Shown here piece by piece: positions 9,776 to 17,954 of a stretch of DNA of 33,527 nucleotides (position 1 is the first letter of the stretch; every line of letters begins with the position of its first letter). The translations under genes were made by a program, and so were the position numbers. Under the pieces are notes generated by a model. The model made no database searches. It was not told the DNA's origin and worked only from the letters and a program-made list of their open reading frames with translations. This DNA is from an uncultured Prevotellaceae bacterium (lineage in GTDB: Bacteria; Bacteroidota; Bacteroidia; Bacteroidales; Bacteroidaceae). The stretch is taken from assembly GCA_902785945.1 (NCBI GenBank), contig CADAAR010000025.1:1-33527 (forward strand), read 5' to 3'.

Positions 9776-11071
9776 ATGAAGAATTTTGTAGAAGAACTAA
9801 AATGGCGTGGTATGCTGGCACAGATGATGCCTGGCACCGAGGAGCTCCTCCAGAAGGAGATGGTTACGGCCTACCTGGGTACTGACCCCACAGCCGACTC
9901 CCTGCACATCGGACACCTCTGTGGTATTATGATGCTGCGTCACCTGCAGCGTTGCGGACACCGCCCCGTTATTCTCGTGGGTGGTGCTACAGGTATGATT
10001 GGCGACCCCTCTGGCAAAAGCCAGGAGCGTAACCTCCTTAATAACGAGACACTCTACCACAATCAGGAGTGCATCAAGAAGCAGGTGGCCAAATTCCTCG
10101 ACTTCGAATCGAAAGATGCCAACGCAGCACTGATGGTTAACAACTACGACTGGATGAAAGACTTCACCTTCCTTGATTTTGCACGTGAGGTGGGTAAACA
10201 CATCACCGTCAACTACATGATGGCCAAAGAGAGCGTTCAGCAGCGTCTGAATGGTACTGCACGCGACGGCCTTTCATTCACGGAGTTTACCTATCAGTTG
10301 CTACAGGGCTACGATTTTCTGTATCTCTACCAGCACTATGGTGTAAAGCTCCAGTTAGGTGGCAATGACCAGTGGGGTAATATGACAACGGGCACCGAGC
10401 TCATCCGTCGCACCCTCGGCAATGAAGTGGAGACATTTGCACTCACCTGTCCGCTTATCACCAAGAGCGATGGTAAGAAGTTCGGAAAAACGGAAAGCGG
10501 TAACATCTGGCTCGACCGCAACCGCACCACACCTTATCGTTTCTATCAGTTCTGGCTGAATGTGAGCGATGAAGATGCAGAGCGCTATATTAAGATCTTC
10601 ACTTCACTCGACAAGGATACCATCGACGCTCTCGTCGAGGAACACAAGCAGGATCCTGGCCGCCGTGTCCTCCAGAAGCGTCTCGCAGAAGAGGTAACAG
10701 TCATGGTTCACTCGAAAGAAGATCTCGATATGGCTATTGAAGCCTCGAACATTCTCTTTGGCAAATCCACCAAGGAGGCTCTTGAGAAACTCGACGAACA
10801 GACTTTCCTCGATGTGTTCGATGGCGTAGAGAAGCACGAAATCTCGAAAGATCAGCTGGGGCAACCCGCCATTGAGTTGTTCACGACCGTTGCACCCGTT
10901 TTCCCCTCAAAGGGTGAAATGCGCAAGATGGTACAAGGTGGTGGTGTCAGTCTGAATAAGGAAAAGCTCACTGATCAGAATCGCGAGATTACTGCTGACG
11001 ACCTCATCGACGGCAAGTATCTGCTGGCCCAAAAGGGCAAGAAGAACTACTACTTGCTGATCGTTAAGTAA
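9776..11071 (+). CDS. tyrS: Tyrosyl-tRNA synthetase
   Basis: Class I aminoacyl-tRNA synthetase charging tRNA-Tyr. The HIGH motif is seen in [11 protein letters not shown], the KMSKS-type loop as [10 protein letters not shown], and the tyrosine-binding region as [14 protein letters not shown]. An S4 RNA-binding domain closes the protein ([16 protein letters not shown]). The frame is open to a GTG at 9752, but MNSKKEKD is encoded by the GTGAATAGT repeat region, so the ATG at 9776 ([14 protein letters not shown], 431 residues) is preferred. The 47-base gap after yidD contains repeats of GTGAATA/GAGTGAA type and no recognisable promoter. The next unit downstream is tRNA-Gln, with its own promoter. 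Confidence 0.96.
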   Translation: MKNFVEELKWRGMLAQMMPGTEELLQKEMVTAYLGTDPTADSLHIGHLCGIMMLRHLQRCGHRPVILVGGATGMIGDPSGKSQERNLLNNETLYHNQECIKKQVAKFLDFESKDANAALMVNNYDWMKDFTFLDFAREVGKHITVNYMMAKESVQQRLNGTARDGLSFTEFTYQLLQGYDFLYLYQHYGVKLQLGGNDQWGNMTTGTELIRRTLGNEVETFALTCPLITKSDGKKFGKTESGNIWLDRNRTTPYRFYQFWLNVSDEDAERYIKIFTSLDKDTIDALVEEHKQDPGRRVLQKRLAEEVTVMVHSKEDLDMAIEASNILFGKSTKEALEKLDEQTFLDVFDGVEKHEISKDQLGQPAIELFTTVAPVFPSKGEMRKMVQGGGVSLNKEKLTDQNREITADDLIDGKYLLAQKGKKNYYLLIVK

Positions 11072-11088
11072 TATTTGGCTGCAAAATT

Positions 11089-11118
11089 TTGGTACTTCAA
11101 ATTAATTTCGTACCTTTG
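11089..11118 (+). promoter_or_regulatory. Promoter of tRNA-Gln, framed by a 9-bp inverted repeat
   Basis: TTG at 11089-11091, a spacer of 19 bases, then TACCTTTG at 11111-11118: a textbook Bacteroidetes promoter. The inverted repeat GGCTGCAAA (11077-11085) / TTTGCAGCC (11115-11123) brackets it, the right arm overlapping the -7 box. Confidence 0.8.
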
Positions 11119-11128
11119 CAGCCGCAAT

Positions 11129-11199
11129 TGGACGATGGTGTAATGGTAACACTACAGGTTTTGGTTCTGTCATTCCCGGTTCGAATCCGAGTCGTCCAA
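11129..11199 (+). tRNA. tRNA-Gln (anticodon UUG)
   Basis: The 71-base cloverleaf can be folded by hand. The acceptor stem is TGGACGA/TCGTCCA and the D arm GTGT/ACAC. The anticodon stem ACAGG/TCTGT carries the loop TTTTGGT, which reads UUG for glutamine CAA. The T arm CCCGG-TTCGAAT-CCGAG has one C-A mismatch at the second pair. The CCA end is not encoded, as usual in this group. It has its own promoter 11 bases upstream. Confidence 0.93.
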
Positions 11200-11231
11200 C
11201 TACTAAAACAACTTCTAAAACAAACAGAATT

Positions 11232-12035
11232 ATGGCAAATCTTTTTTCACTCGAAGGTAAGAACGCATGGATTACCGGTGCATCTTACGGAATTGGTTTC
11301 AACATTGCCAAGGCTTTCGTAGCAGCTGGTGCAAAGAACATCATCTTCAACGACATTAACGAGGCTGCTTTGCAGCGCGGATTAGACAACTACAAAGAGG
11401 CCGGTATCAGCAATGTAAAAGGCTACGTATGCGATGTGACTGACGAAAACGCCGTGAAGGCTCTCGTGGAGAAAATCCATGAGGAGGTTGGTCAGATTGA
11501 CATTCTCGTTAACAATGCAGGTATTATCAAGCGCATTCCCATGCACGAGATGAAACGTGCAGAATTCCAGCAAGTCATAGACATCGACCTCGTTGGTCCG
11601 TTTATCTGCTCTTCTGCCGTCATCCCCGAGATGATGGAACGCCGTGAGGGCAAGATCATCAACATCTGTTCAATGATGTCTGAGTTAGGCCGTGAGACCG
11701 TCAGTGCCTATGCAGCTGCCAAAGGCGGTTTGAAGATGCTCACACGCAACATCTGCTCTGAATATGGCGAGTACAACATCCAGTGTAACGGTATTGGTCC
11801 GGGTTACATCGCAACCCCGCAGACCGCTCCTTTGCGCGAGCGTCAGGCCGATGGCAGTCGCCATCCGTTCGACAGCTTCATCTGCGCCAAGACACCTGCC
11901 GGCCGTTGGCTCGATCCTTCAGAACTGGGTGGTCCCGCAGTCTTCCTCGCATCACATGCTTCTGATGCGGTTAATGGTCACGTGTTATATGTCGATGGTG
12001 GTATTCTTGCCTACATCGGCAAGCAACCGAAATAA
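11232..12035 (+). CDS. Short-chain dehydrogenase, gluconate 5-dehydrogenase-like
   Basis: Probably an NAD(P)-dependent oxidoreductase interconverting gluconate and 5-ketogluconate, or a related 2-deoxygluconate/2-keto-3-deoxygluconate reaction in sugar-acid use. The 267-residue protein has the Rossmann motif TGASYGIG (residues 15-22), NNAG after the fourth strand, and the catalytic Ser147, Tyr160 and Lys164 (YAAAK). The subfamily is suggested by the segments FSLEGKNAWITG and NGIGPGYIATPQTAPL. It starts 32 bases after tRNA-Gln and ends at a strong terminator, so it may be read from the tRNA promoter or from an unseen one. No other sugar-acid genes are adjacent, so the substrate remains uncertain. 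Confidence 0.85.
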   Translation: MANLFSLEGKNAWITGASYGIGFNIAKAFVAAGAKNIIFNDINEAALQRGLDNYKEAGISNVKGYVCDVTDENAVKALVEKIHEEVGQIDILVNNAGIIKRIPMHEMKRAEFQQVIDIDLVGPFICSSAVIPEMMERREGKIINICSMMSELGRETVSAYAAAKGGLKMLTRNICSEYGEYNIQCNGIGPGYIATPQTAPLRERQADGSRHPFDSFICAKTPAGRWLDPSELGGPAVFLASHASDAVNGHVLYVDGGILAYIGKQPK

Positions 12036-12051
12036 AAACGATACGAAAAAA

Positions 12052-12071
12052 GGGGTTCCAAACGGAGCCCC
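12052..12071. terminator. Bidirectional terminator between the SDR and HU genes
   Basis: Eight-base-pair stem GGGGTTCC/GGAGCCCC with loop AAAC. It has an A6 run on the left and AAATTTTTG on the right, so it can end both convergent transcripts. Confidence 0.88.
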
Positions 12072-12096
12072 TAAATTTTTGTTTACAAAATAAGGT

Positions 12097-12366
12097 TTAG
12101 AGAGCGTCAGCGAGCTCAGCACCAGCCTTGAACTTAGCAACCTTCTTAGCAGCAATCTTAATCTTCTGCTTGGTAGCAGGATTGATACCCTCACGAGCTG
12201 GGCGCTTGGTTACACTGAATGTACCAAAGCCAACGAGCTGTACCTTGTCACCTGCCTTCAGAGCACCCTTAATAGCTGCTACTGTTGCGTCGAGAGCCTT
12301 CTTTGCGTCTACCTTCGAGAGACCAGCACCTGCTGCAATCTTCTCTACCAATTCTGTTTTGTTCAT
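12097..12366 (-). CDS. HU family histone-like DNA-binding protein
   Basis: Small dimeric protein that bends and compacts DNA without sequence specificity. The 89 residues match the canonical HU fold: N-terminal helices [20 protein letters not shown], the signature [24 protein letters not shown], and a lysine-rich C-terminus ([14 protein letters not shown]). Pro63-type intercalating region RPAREGINP is intact. It is a single gene with its own promoter (TATATTTG with TTG) and shares a bidirectional terminator with the SDR gene. This is core HU, unlike the fused HU-HIG protein near the end of the window. Confidence 0.96.
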   Translation of the reverse strand: MNKTELVEKIAAGAGLSKVDAKKALDATVAAIKGALKAGDKVQLVGFGTFSVTKRPAREGINPATKQKIKIAAKKVAKFKAGAELADAL

Positions 12367-12421
12367 AATGTTGTTAATTTAAAAATTTATAGAAAAGTTG
12401 AAATAATCATGAATTCCTTCG

Positions 12422-12452
12422 CAAATATAAAGGAAAGTTATTAAAAAAACAA
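12422..12452 (-). promoter_or_regulatory. Promoter of the HU gene
   Basis: Minus strand: TATATTTG at 12422-12429 and TTG at 12450-12452 with a 20-base spacer, inside an A/T tract. Leader of about 50 bases. Confidence 0.75.
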
Positions 12453-12506
12453 CAAAAAAACCGAAAAATTTGCTTTTTTCATAAAAAAAAATAGTTAAAG
12501 CCCCAT

Positions 12507-12542
12507 TTTTGGGCCCAAAACGAGATATTTTTCGTAATTTTG
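12507..12542 (+). promoter_or_regulatory. Rhomboid gene promoter with a 14-base perfect palindrome upstream
   Basis: The -7 box TAATTTTG is at 12535-12542. A perfect palindrome TTTTGGGCCCAAAA spans 12507-12520, where the -33 element is expected; its TTG is at 12509-12511, spacing 23 bases. The palindrome may be an operator (inference). Confidence 0.55.
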
Positions 12543-12610
12543 CGCCAAAATAGTGAAAAGTGCATGTGCACTGAATCAGAGATTGTAAATTAGATATTAC
12601 GGATAAAAAG

Positions 12611-13540
12611 ATGTTTCGCATACCCACCATTACAAAGAATCTGTTGATTATCAACTTTATCGCCTTCCTGGCAACGGTAGTCCTACAGATGCGTGAAATC
12701 GACCTTGCCGAAATCGGTGGTCTTCACTTTTTCATGGCTAAGGATTTCCACTTTTTCCAACTGGTCACCTATCTCTTTCTACACGCCAATTTTATGCATA
12801 TACTTAGTAACATGTTCGGCTTGTGGATGTTCGGTTGCGTGATAGAGAATGTATGGGGCCCAAAGAAATTCCTTTTTTATTACATTTGTTGCGGAATAGG
12901 CGCAGGTTTATGTCAGGAAATAGCCCAATTTGTGTCGTTTTACCTGACTATCCACGAACAGGATCCGAGCATCGGCATAGCTGATCTCTTCATCGTGGGT
13001 CAGCAGCTCAGTCAGCAACTGAATGCCTGGACCACCATTGGAGCCTCTGGTGCTGTATATGCTGTGATTCTAGCCTTTGGCATGTCGTTCCCCAACGAGC
13101 GGTTGTTTATCATACCATTCCCCTTCCCCATCAAAGCAAAGTGGTTTGTGCTGGGTTATGTGGCTATTGAGTTCTATTCGTCCATCACAGCGGCTGGCGA
13201 TGGTGTGGCCCATACGGCCCATCTGGGCGGTATGCTCTTCGGTTTCCTGATGATACGCTATTGGAATCGCCATCCGGATGCTAATTTCAATAGAAGTCGC
13301 GGGCGTGAGTTCTTCGAGGGGCTGAAGCGCAATTTCGACCAGCGTCAACAACAGAAGAACACCAATCCCCACATGCACGCAGAACGGGGTGGTTCGAAAC
13401 AGGACGATATGGAGTATAATGCCCGCAAACGCCAGAACCAGGAGGAGATTGACGCCATACTCGATAAAATCCGCAAAAGTGGCTATGATAGTCTGACCAA
13501 AGAAGAAAAACAAAAGCTTTTTGAGGCCAGCAAACAATGA
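12611..13540 (+). CDS. Rhomboid family intramembrane serine protease
   Basis: Inner-membrane protease that cuts transmembrane segments within the bilayer. The 309-residue protein has six predicted membrane helices over residues 10-220. The catalytic serine is Ser146 in TIGASGAVYA and the catalytic histidine is His204 in HTAHLGGMLFG. The HxxxN-type oxyanion region HANFMHILSNMFGLWMFG is also present. A cytoplasmic, charged C-terminal tail of about 85 residues follows and ends in EEKQKLFEASKQ. Its stop overlaps the next start in ATGA. The substrate is unknown. The in-frame ATG at 12611 lies about 70 bases from the TAATTTTG box. Confidence 0.92.
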   Translation: MFRIPTITKNLLIINFIAFLATVVLQMREIDLAEIGGLHFFMAKDFHFFQLVTYLFLHANFMHILSNMFGLWMFGCVIENVWGPKKFLFYYICCGIGAGLCQEIAQFVSFYLTIHEQDPSIGIADLFIVGQQLSQQLNAWTTIGASGAVYAVILAFGMSFPNERLFIIPFPFPIKAKWFVLGYVAIEFYSSITAAGDGVAHTAHLGGMLFGFLMIRYWNRHPDANFNRSRGREFFEGLKRNFDQRQQQKNTNPHMHAERGGSKQDDMEYNARKRQNQEEIDAILDKIRKSGYDSLTKEEKQKLFEASKQ

Positions 13541-14631
13541 TCAAGCAAATCAAGTCATTTGTTGTCAACCTGATAGCCGGCGCCAACATCGCCACTATCT
13601 TGCTGATGTTGTTGGCGGGCTATTCCGACAGACTGAATCCTGAGCAGCACCCCATCCTATCGGTCATGGGTATGACCTTTCCTATATTCCTGCTGGCAAA
13701 TCTGCTATTCCTATTCTTCTGGCTTGTCATCAAGTGGAAAAAAGCGTGGATTCCCATCGCCGGCTTTGCCGCCGCCTATGTGCCCATCACACTGTTCATG
13801 CCAGTCAACATGCGTCAGGATCTTCCCGAAGGAACCATCAAGCTCATCTCCTACAACGTCTGCACCTATGGAGGCAATTATAAATACGAACAAGGTTTCG
13901 ATACCGTCTTCAGCTATCTGAAACGACAAAAGGCCGATATCGTCTGCCTACAGGAAGATGTCGACACATGGCGCAGGTTCGTATTCCAAAGATACGCGAA
14001 GATCTACCCCTACAACGATACCACCGTGCTTCACAAGAATGCCCTTACCTTCAATGGCGTCGGCATCCACACCCGGTTTCCTATCATCCGCAAGGAACGC
14101 ATCTGGTATCCGTCAAATACCAACGGCTCTGTGGCCTACTTCCTGAATACAGGCAAGGACACCCTACTGGTCATCAACAACCATCTGGAAGGCACCCACC
14201 TCTCTGATACCGAACGAGACAACTACAAACGGCTGTTACGAGGCAAGATGGAGCGCGACACCGCCAAAGCGGAATCCATGTTCCTTATTGAGAAACTTGG
14301 AAAGAACAATGCCCGTCGTGCGCCGCAAGCAGAGGCTGTCCACCGCTATATAGAGGAGCATCGGCAATATCCTATTATTGTGTGTGGCGATTTCAACGAC
14401 ACCCCTATTTCCTACGCCCGCCGAACCATTGCACAAGGACTGACAGACTGTTTCCAGACAACGGGTAAAGGACTCGGTTTGTCATATAATCAGAAAGGAT
14501 TCTATTTCAGAATCGACCACATTTTATGCTCGCCTGATCTCCAACCTTACAATTGCGAGATTGACGACGACATGGACGCCAGCGACCATTATCCCATCAT
14601 CTGTCACATAAAAATGAGGGAAAATCCTTAA
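13537..14631 (+). CDS. Membrane-anchored endonuclease/exonuclease/phosphatase family protein
   Basis: Metal-dependent phosphoesterase fold whose substrate could be a nucleic acid, phosphoinositide-like lipid or other phosphodiester. Residues 1-105 hold two to three membrane helices (LIAGANIATILLMLLAGY; FLLANLLFLFFWLVIKW). The catalytic domain follows from about residue 105. Motifs are LISYNVCTYGG, the metal-binding ADIVCLQED, NNHLEGTHL, GDFNDTP and the terminal ASDHYPIICH. All expected catalytic Asn, Asp, Glu and His residues are visible. Translationally coupled to the rhomboid gene (ATGA overlap), a pairing common in Bacteroidales. Its membrane anchoring suggests action at the envelope. Confidence 0.88.
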   Translation: MIKQIKSFVVNLIAGANIATILLMLLAGYSDRLNPEQHPILSVMGMTFPIFLLANLLFLFFWLVIKWKKAWIPIAGFAAAYVPITLFMPVNMRQDLPEGTIKLISYNVCTYGGNYKYEQGFDTVFSYLKRQKADIVCLQEDVDTWRRFVFQRYAKIYPYNDTTVLHKNALTFNGVGIHTRFPIIRKERIWYPSNTNGSVAYFLNTGKDTLLVINNHLEGTHLSDTERDNYKRLLRGKMERDTAKAESMFLIEKLGKNNARRAPQAEAVHRYIEEHRQYPIIVCGDFNDTPISYARRTIAQGLTDCFQTTGKGLGLSYNQKGFYFRIDHILCSPDLQPYNCEIDDDMDASDHYPIICHIKMRENP

Positions 14632-14680
14632 AAAATGTGTCTTTTTCACCGAGAAATTTTTTCCTCTCGAAAAAAAGCAC

Positions 14681-14688
14681 TATATTTG
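14681..14688 (+). promoter_or_regulatory. -7 box of secDF promoter
   Basis: TATATTTG located 57 bases upstream of the secDF ATG. No clear TTG at the -33 position. Confidence 0.65.
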
Positions 14689-14745
14689 CACGCTCATTTA
14701 TACGCGAACAGAATATAATAATTACAAATAATATTAAAAATCAAA

Positions 14746-17700
14746 ATGCAAAACAAAGGAATTGTTAAGTTTATTGCAGTGCTTCTGATTCTTGTGTGCT
14801 GCTTCTACCTTTCCTTCTCATTCGTGACGCGCCATTACGAGAGTAAGGCTGCTGCTATGGGTGAGGAGGCAGGTGCAGAGTACCTGGATTCAATCAACAA
14901 CGAGAAGGTGTATATGGGCATCTATTCTCTGAAGCAGTGCCGTGAGATGGAAATTGGCCTGGGTCTTGACCTGAAAGGCGGTATGAATGTGATTCTTGAG
15001 GTATCAGTACCCGATGTGGTTGACGTGCTCGCTGACCACAAGACCGATGCAACCTACAAGAAGGCCATGGAGCTTGCCAAGAAGGAAGAGGAGACCAGCC
15101 AGAACGACTTCATCTCTCTGTTCGTGAAGTATTGGAAACAAGAGGCCAACGGCCGTCCCCTCGCCGCCATCTTTGCTACCCAGCAGATGAAGGGTAAGGT
15201 GAGCACACAGTCTACCGACTCTGAGGTAGAGAGCGCTCTGCGTGCTGAGGTGCAGGCTGCCGTCGACAACTCATTCAATGTAGTTCGTAACCGTATCGAT
15301 AAGTTCGGCGTTGTTCAGCCCAACATCCAGAAGCTGGAGGGTCAGGCTGGCCGTATCATGGTGGAAATGCCTGGTATCAAAGAGCCCGAGCGTGTTCGTA
15401 AGCTCCTCCAGGGAAGTGCTAACCTCGAGTTCTGGGAGACCTATAACTCTCAGGAGATCACACCGCTGCTGGCTCAGCTGAACCAGCGCTGGGCTGCTCA
15501 GGGTGGTCAGGTCATTGAAGAAGACACAACCGCTATCTCTGCAGAAGCTGGAGTTACCGCAGAAGTTGCTGACTCTGCAAAGGCTGACACCGCTAAGGCT
15601 GCTACAGGCGACCTGGCTGCTAAGCTGGCCAAGAAAGACGTTAAGGAAGCAGGCGACTCTAAGTCGGCTGAGTTGGCTAAGAAGCAGAACCCGCTGTTCT
15701 ACTACTTCCAGCCCACACAGGGTAACACCCTCGCCGTCGTAGGTTACGCTAACGCACGCGATACCGCTGAAATTAATAAGATTATCTACTCCGACCTCGC
15801 CCGTCAGATCTTCCCCGCTGAGTTGAAGCTCCGTTGGGGTGCCAAGGCTGAGGACTTCGGAGGCCAGAATACCAAGGGCGACATCTTCGAGCTCTATGCA
15901 CTGAAGATTACCGAGCCTTCAGGCCGTGCGCCGCTGGAGGGTGACGTCATCACCAACGGTAAGGACGATTTCGATCAGATGGGTCATCCCTGCGTATCTA
16001 TGCAGATGAACTCTGACGGTGCCCGTCGTTGGAGCCAGATCACCAAGCAGAACATCGGTAAGGCTGTAGCCATCGTGCTCGACGACGCCGTTTACTCTGC
16101 TCCTCGTATCCTCACTCAGATCGACGGTGGTAACTCTCAGATCACTGGTAACTTCACCATCGAGGACACCAAGGACCTGGCAAACACACTGAACTCTGGT
16201 AAGATGCCGGCTCCTACCCGTATCGTACAGGAAGAGGTGGTTGGTCCGTCGCTGGGTGCTCAGTCTATCCAGCAGGGTATCATGTCATTCATCGTGGCCT
16301 TCGTGCTGCTGATGATCTACATGATTCTGCTCTACGGCTTCATCCCCGGTATCCTTTCCGATATCGCCCTGCTGTTCAACCTGTTCTTCACACTGGGTAT
16401 CCTCACCTCGTTCCAGGCTGCTCTGACCATGCCTGGTATCGCCGGTATCGTGCTGACGCTGGGTACCGCTGTGGATGCTAACGTGCTGATCTACGAGCGT
16501 ATCAAGGAAGAGCTCCGTAAGGGTCTGAGCGTGAAAGAAGCCCTCAACAAGGGTTACTCTAACGCCTTCAGCGCCATCTTCGACTCTAACTTCACATCAT
16601 TAATCACAGGTATCATCCTGCTCTACTTCGGTACAGGTCCTGTGAAGGGCTTCGCCACCACTTGGATCATCGGTATCTGTGTATCCTTCTTCACCGCTGT
16701 GTTCATGACCCGTCTGGTCTACGACTACATGCTGAGCAAGGATAAGTGGACAAACCTCACCTTCGTGACCGGTTACTCTAAGAACCTCATGCAGAACGCC
16801 AAGTACCACTTCATGGGTATGTATAAGAAGACCTTCACCATCTGGGGTGCTATGGCTCTGATCTGCATCATCTCGTTCGCCGTTCGCGGTCTGAGCCAGA
16901 GTATCGACTTCACCGGTGGTCGTAACTATGTGGTGACCCTCGATAAGGAGACACCCGTTGAGACCGTCCGTCAGGCTATGGCCGGTGCCTTCATCAACAC
17001 CATGGGTGAGAAGGCCCAGCAGGAGGCTAACACCTCTGTCATCGCCCTGGGTACCGACGGTAAGACCGTTCGTATCTCTACCAACTGGGATATCGAGTCG
17101 AACAATCCTGAGGTTGACGACAAGGCTGAGGACATCCTGTTCAACGCCCTGAAGAAGGCTGGTCTCGTTAGCCAGGCTAACGTCGACGCCTTTAAGAATC
17201 CTGACATCCGCGAGGGTGGCTCTATCATCAGCTCTGCAAAGGTAGGTCCTTCAGTGGCTAAGGATATCACATACGGTGCTATCATCTCTGTGATCATCGC
17301 CCTGATCGCCATCTTCCTCTACATCCTGCTGCGCTTCCGCAACCTCGCCTTCTCTGTAGGTGCTGTGGTTGCTCTGGCCCTCGATGCACTGCTCGTGATA
17401 GGTCTGTACTCTATCCTTTGGGGGTGGGTGCCCATGTCACTCGAGATCGACCAGGTGTTCATCGGTGCTATCCTGACGGTGATTGGTTACTCCATCAACG
17501 ATAAGGTGGTGGTATTCGACCGTATCCGTGAGAACCTCGGTCTCTATGGCAAGCGCGATCGTCAGCAGCTGTTCAACGATTCACTGAACCAGACACTGGC
17601 TCGTACCATCAACACCTCTGTGACGACCTTGATCGTGCTGTTGGCTATCTTCATCCTCGGTGGTGATAGCATCCGCTCGTTCTCATTCGCCATGATCCTC

Positions 17701-17805
17701 GGTGTGATCTTCGGTACGCTGAGCTCTCTGTTCATCGCTGCTCCTACGGCTTATCTCACGATGGGTCGCACCATTAAGGACGACAGCGAAGTGGCTGAGA
17801 AGTAA
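14746..17805 (+). CDS. secDF: Protein translocase subunit SecDF (natural SecD-SecF fusion)
   Basis: Proton-driven motor that pulls secreted proteins out of the SecYEG channel on the periplasmic side. The 1019-residue fusion carries the SecD part first. It has an N-terminal anchor (FIAVLLILVCCFYLSFSFV), motif D1 GLDLKGGMNVILEV, and the membrane block with GIVLTLGTAVDANVLIYERI. The SecF part begins near residue 690, with IDFTGGRNYVVTL and then IGYSINDKVVVFDRIRE. Twelve membrane helices are expected. Between about residues 260 and 320 there is a low-complexity Ala/Lys/Glu-rich segment inside the periplasmic domain. Codon use is strongly optimised. It stands alone, with a promoter upstream and a strong terminator downstream. 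Confidence 0.96.
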   Translation: MQNKGIVKFIAVLLILVCCFYLSFSFVTRHYESKAAAMGEEAGAEYLDSINNEKVYMGIYSLKQCREMEIGLGLDLKGGMNVILEVSVPDVVDVLADHKTDATYKKAMELAKKEEETSQNDFISLFVKYWKQEANGRPLAAIFATQQMKGKVSTQSTDSEVESALRAEVQAAVDNSFNVVRNRIDKFGVVQPNIQKLEGQAGRIMVEMPGIKEPERVRKLLQGSANLEFWETYNSQEITPLLAQLNQRWAAQGGQVIEEDTTAISAEAGVTAEVADSAKADTAKAATGDLAAKLAKKDVKEAGDSKSAELAKKQNPLFYYFQPTQGNTLAVVGYANARDTAEINKIIYSDLARQIFPAELKLRWGAKAEDFGGQNTKGDIFELYALKITEPSGRAPLEGDVITNGKDDFDQMGHPCVSMQMNSDGARRWSQITKQNIGKAVAIVLDDAVYSAPRILTQIDGGNSQITGNFTIEDTKDLANTLNSGKMPAPTRIVQEEVVGPSLGAQSIQQGIMSFIVAFVLLMIYMILLYGFIPGILSDIALLFNLFFTLGILTSFQAALTMPGIAGIVLTLGTAVDANVLIYERIKEELRKGLSVKEALNKGYSNAFSAIFDSNFTSLITGIILLYFGTGPVKGFATTWIIGICVSFFTAVFMTRLVYDYMLSKDKWTNLTFVTGYSKNLMQNAKYHFMGMYKKTFTIWGAMALICIISFAVRGLSQSIDFTGGRNYVVTLDKETPVETVRQAMAGAFINTMGEKAQQEANTSVIALGTDGKTVRISTNWDIESNNPEVDDKAEDILFNALKKAGLVSQANVDAFKNPDIREGGSIISSAKVGPSVAKDITYGAIISVIIALIAIFLYILLRFRNLAFSVGAVVALALDALLVIGLYSILWGWVPMSLEIDQVFIGAILTVIGYSINDKVVVFDRIRENLGLYGKRDRQQLFNDSLNQTLARTINTSVTTLIVLLAIFILGGDSIRSFSFAMILGVIFGTLSSLFIAAPTAYLTMGRTIKDDSEVAEK

Positions 17806-17824
17806 CTAAACCATCTATATTTCT

Positions 17825-17856
17825 AAGGGCTGCACTCCTTACGGACTGCAGCCCTT
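17825..17856 (+). terminator. Rho-independent terminator of secDF
   Basis: Ten-base-pair stem AAGGGCTGCA/TGCAGCCCTT, one C-C mismatch, three further pairs and the loop TTAC. It is followed by ATTATTATATATTA. Confidence 0.88.
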
Positions 17857-17926
17857 ATTATTATATATTATGTACGCGTAAAGCGACTTTTTTACAGAAA
17901 ATCATCTGTAATTCCATAAAAAATTG

Positions 17927-17934
17927 TATCTTTG
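17927..17934 (+). promoter_or_regulatory. -7 box of the four-gene run 17955-22895
   Basis: TATCTTTG 20 bases before the ATG at 17955. The -33 element is not obvious. Confidence 0.65.
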
Positions 17935-17954
17935 CACCCAAAGAAACAATTAGA

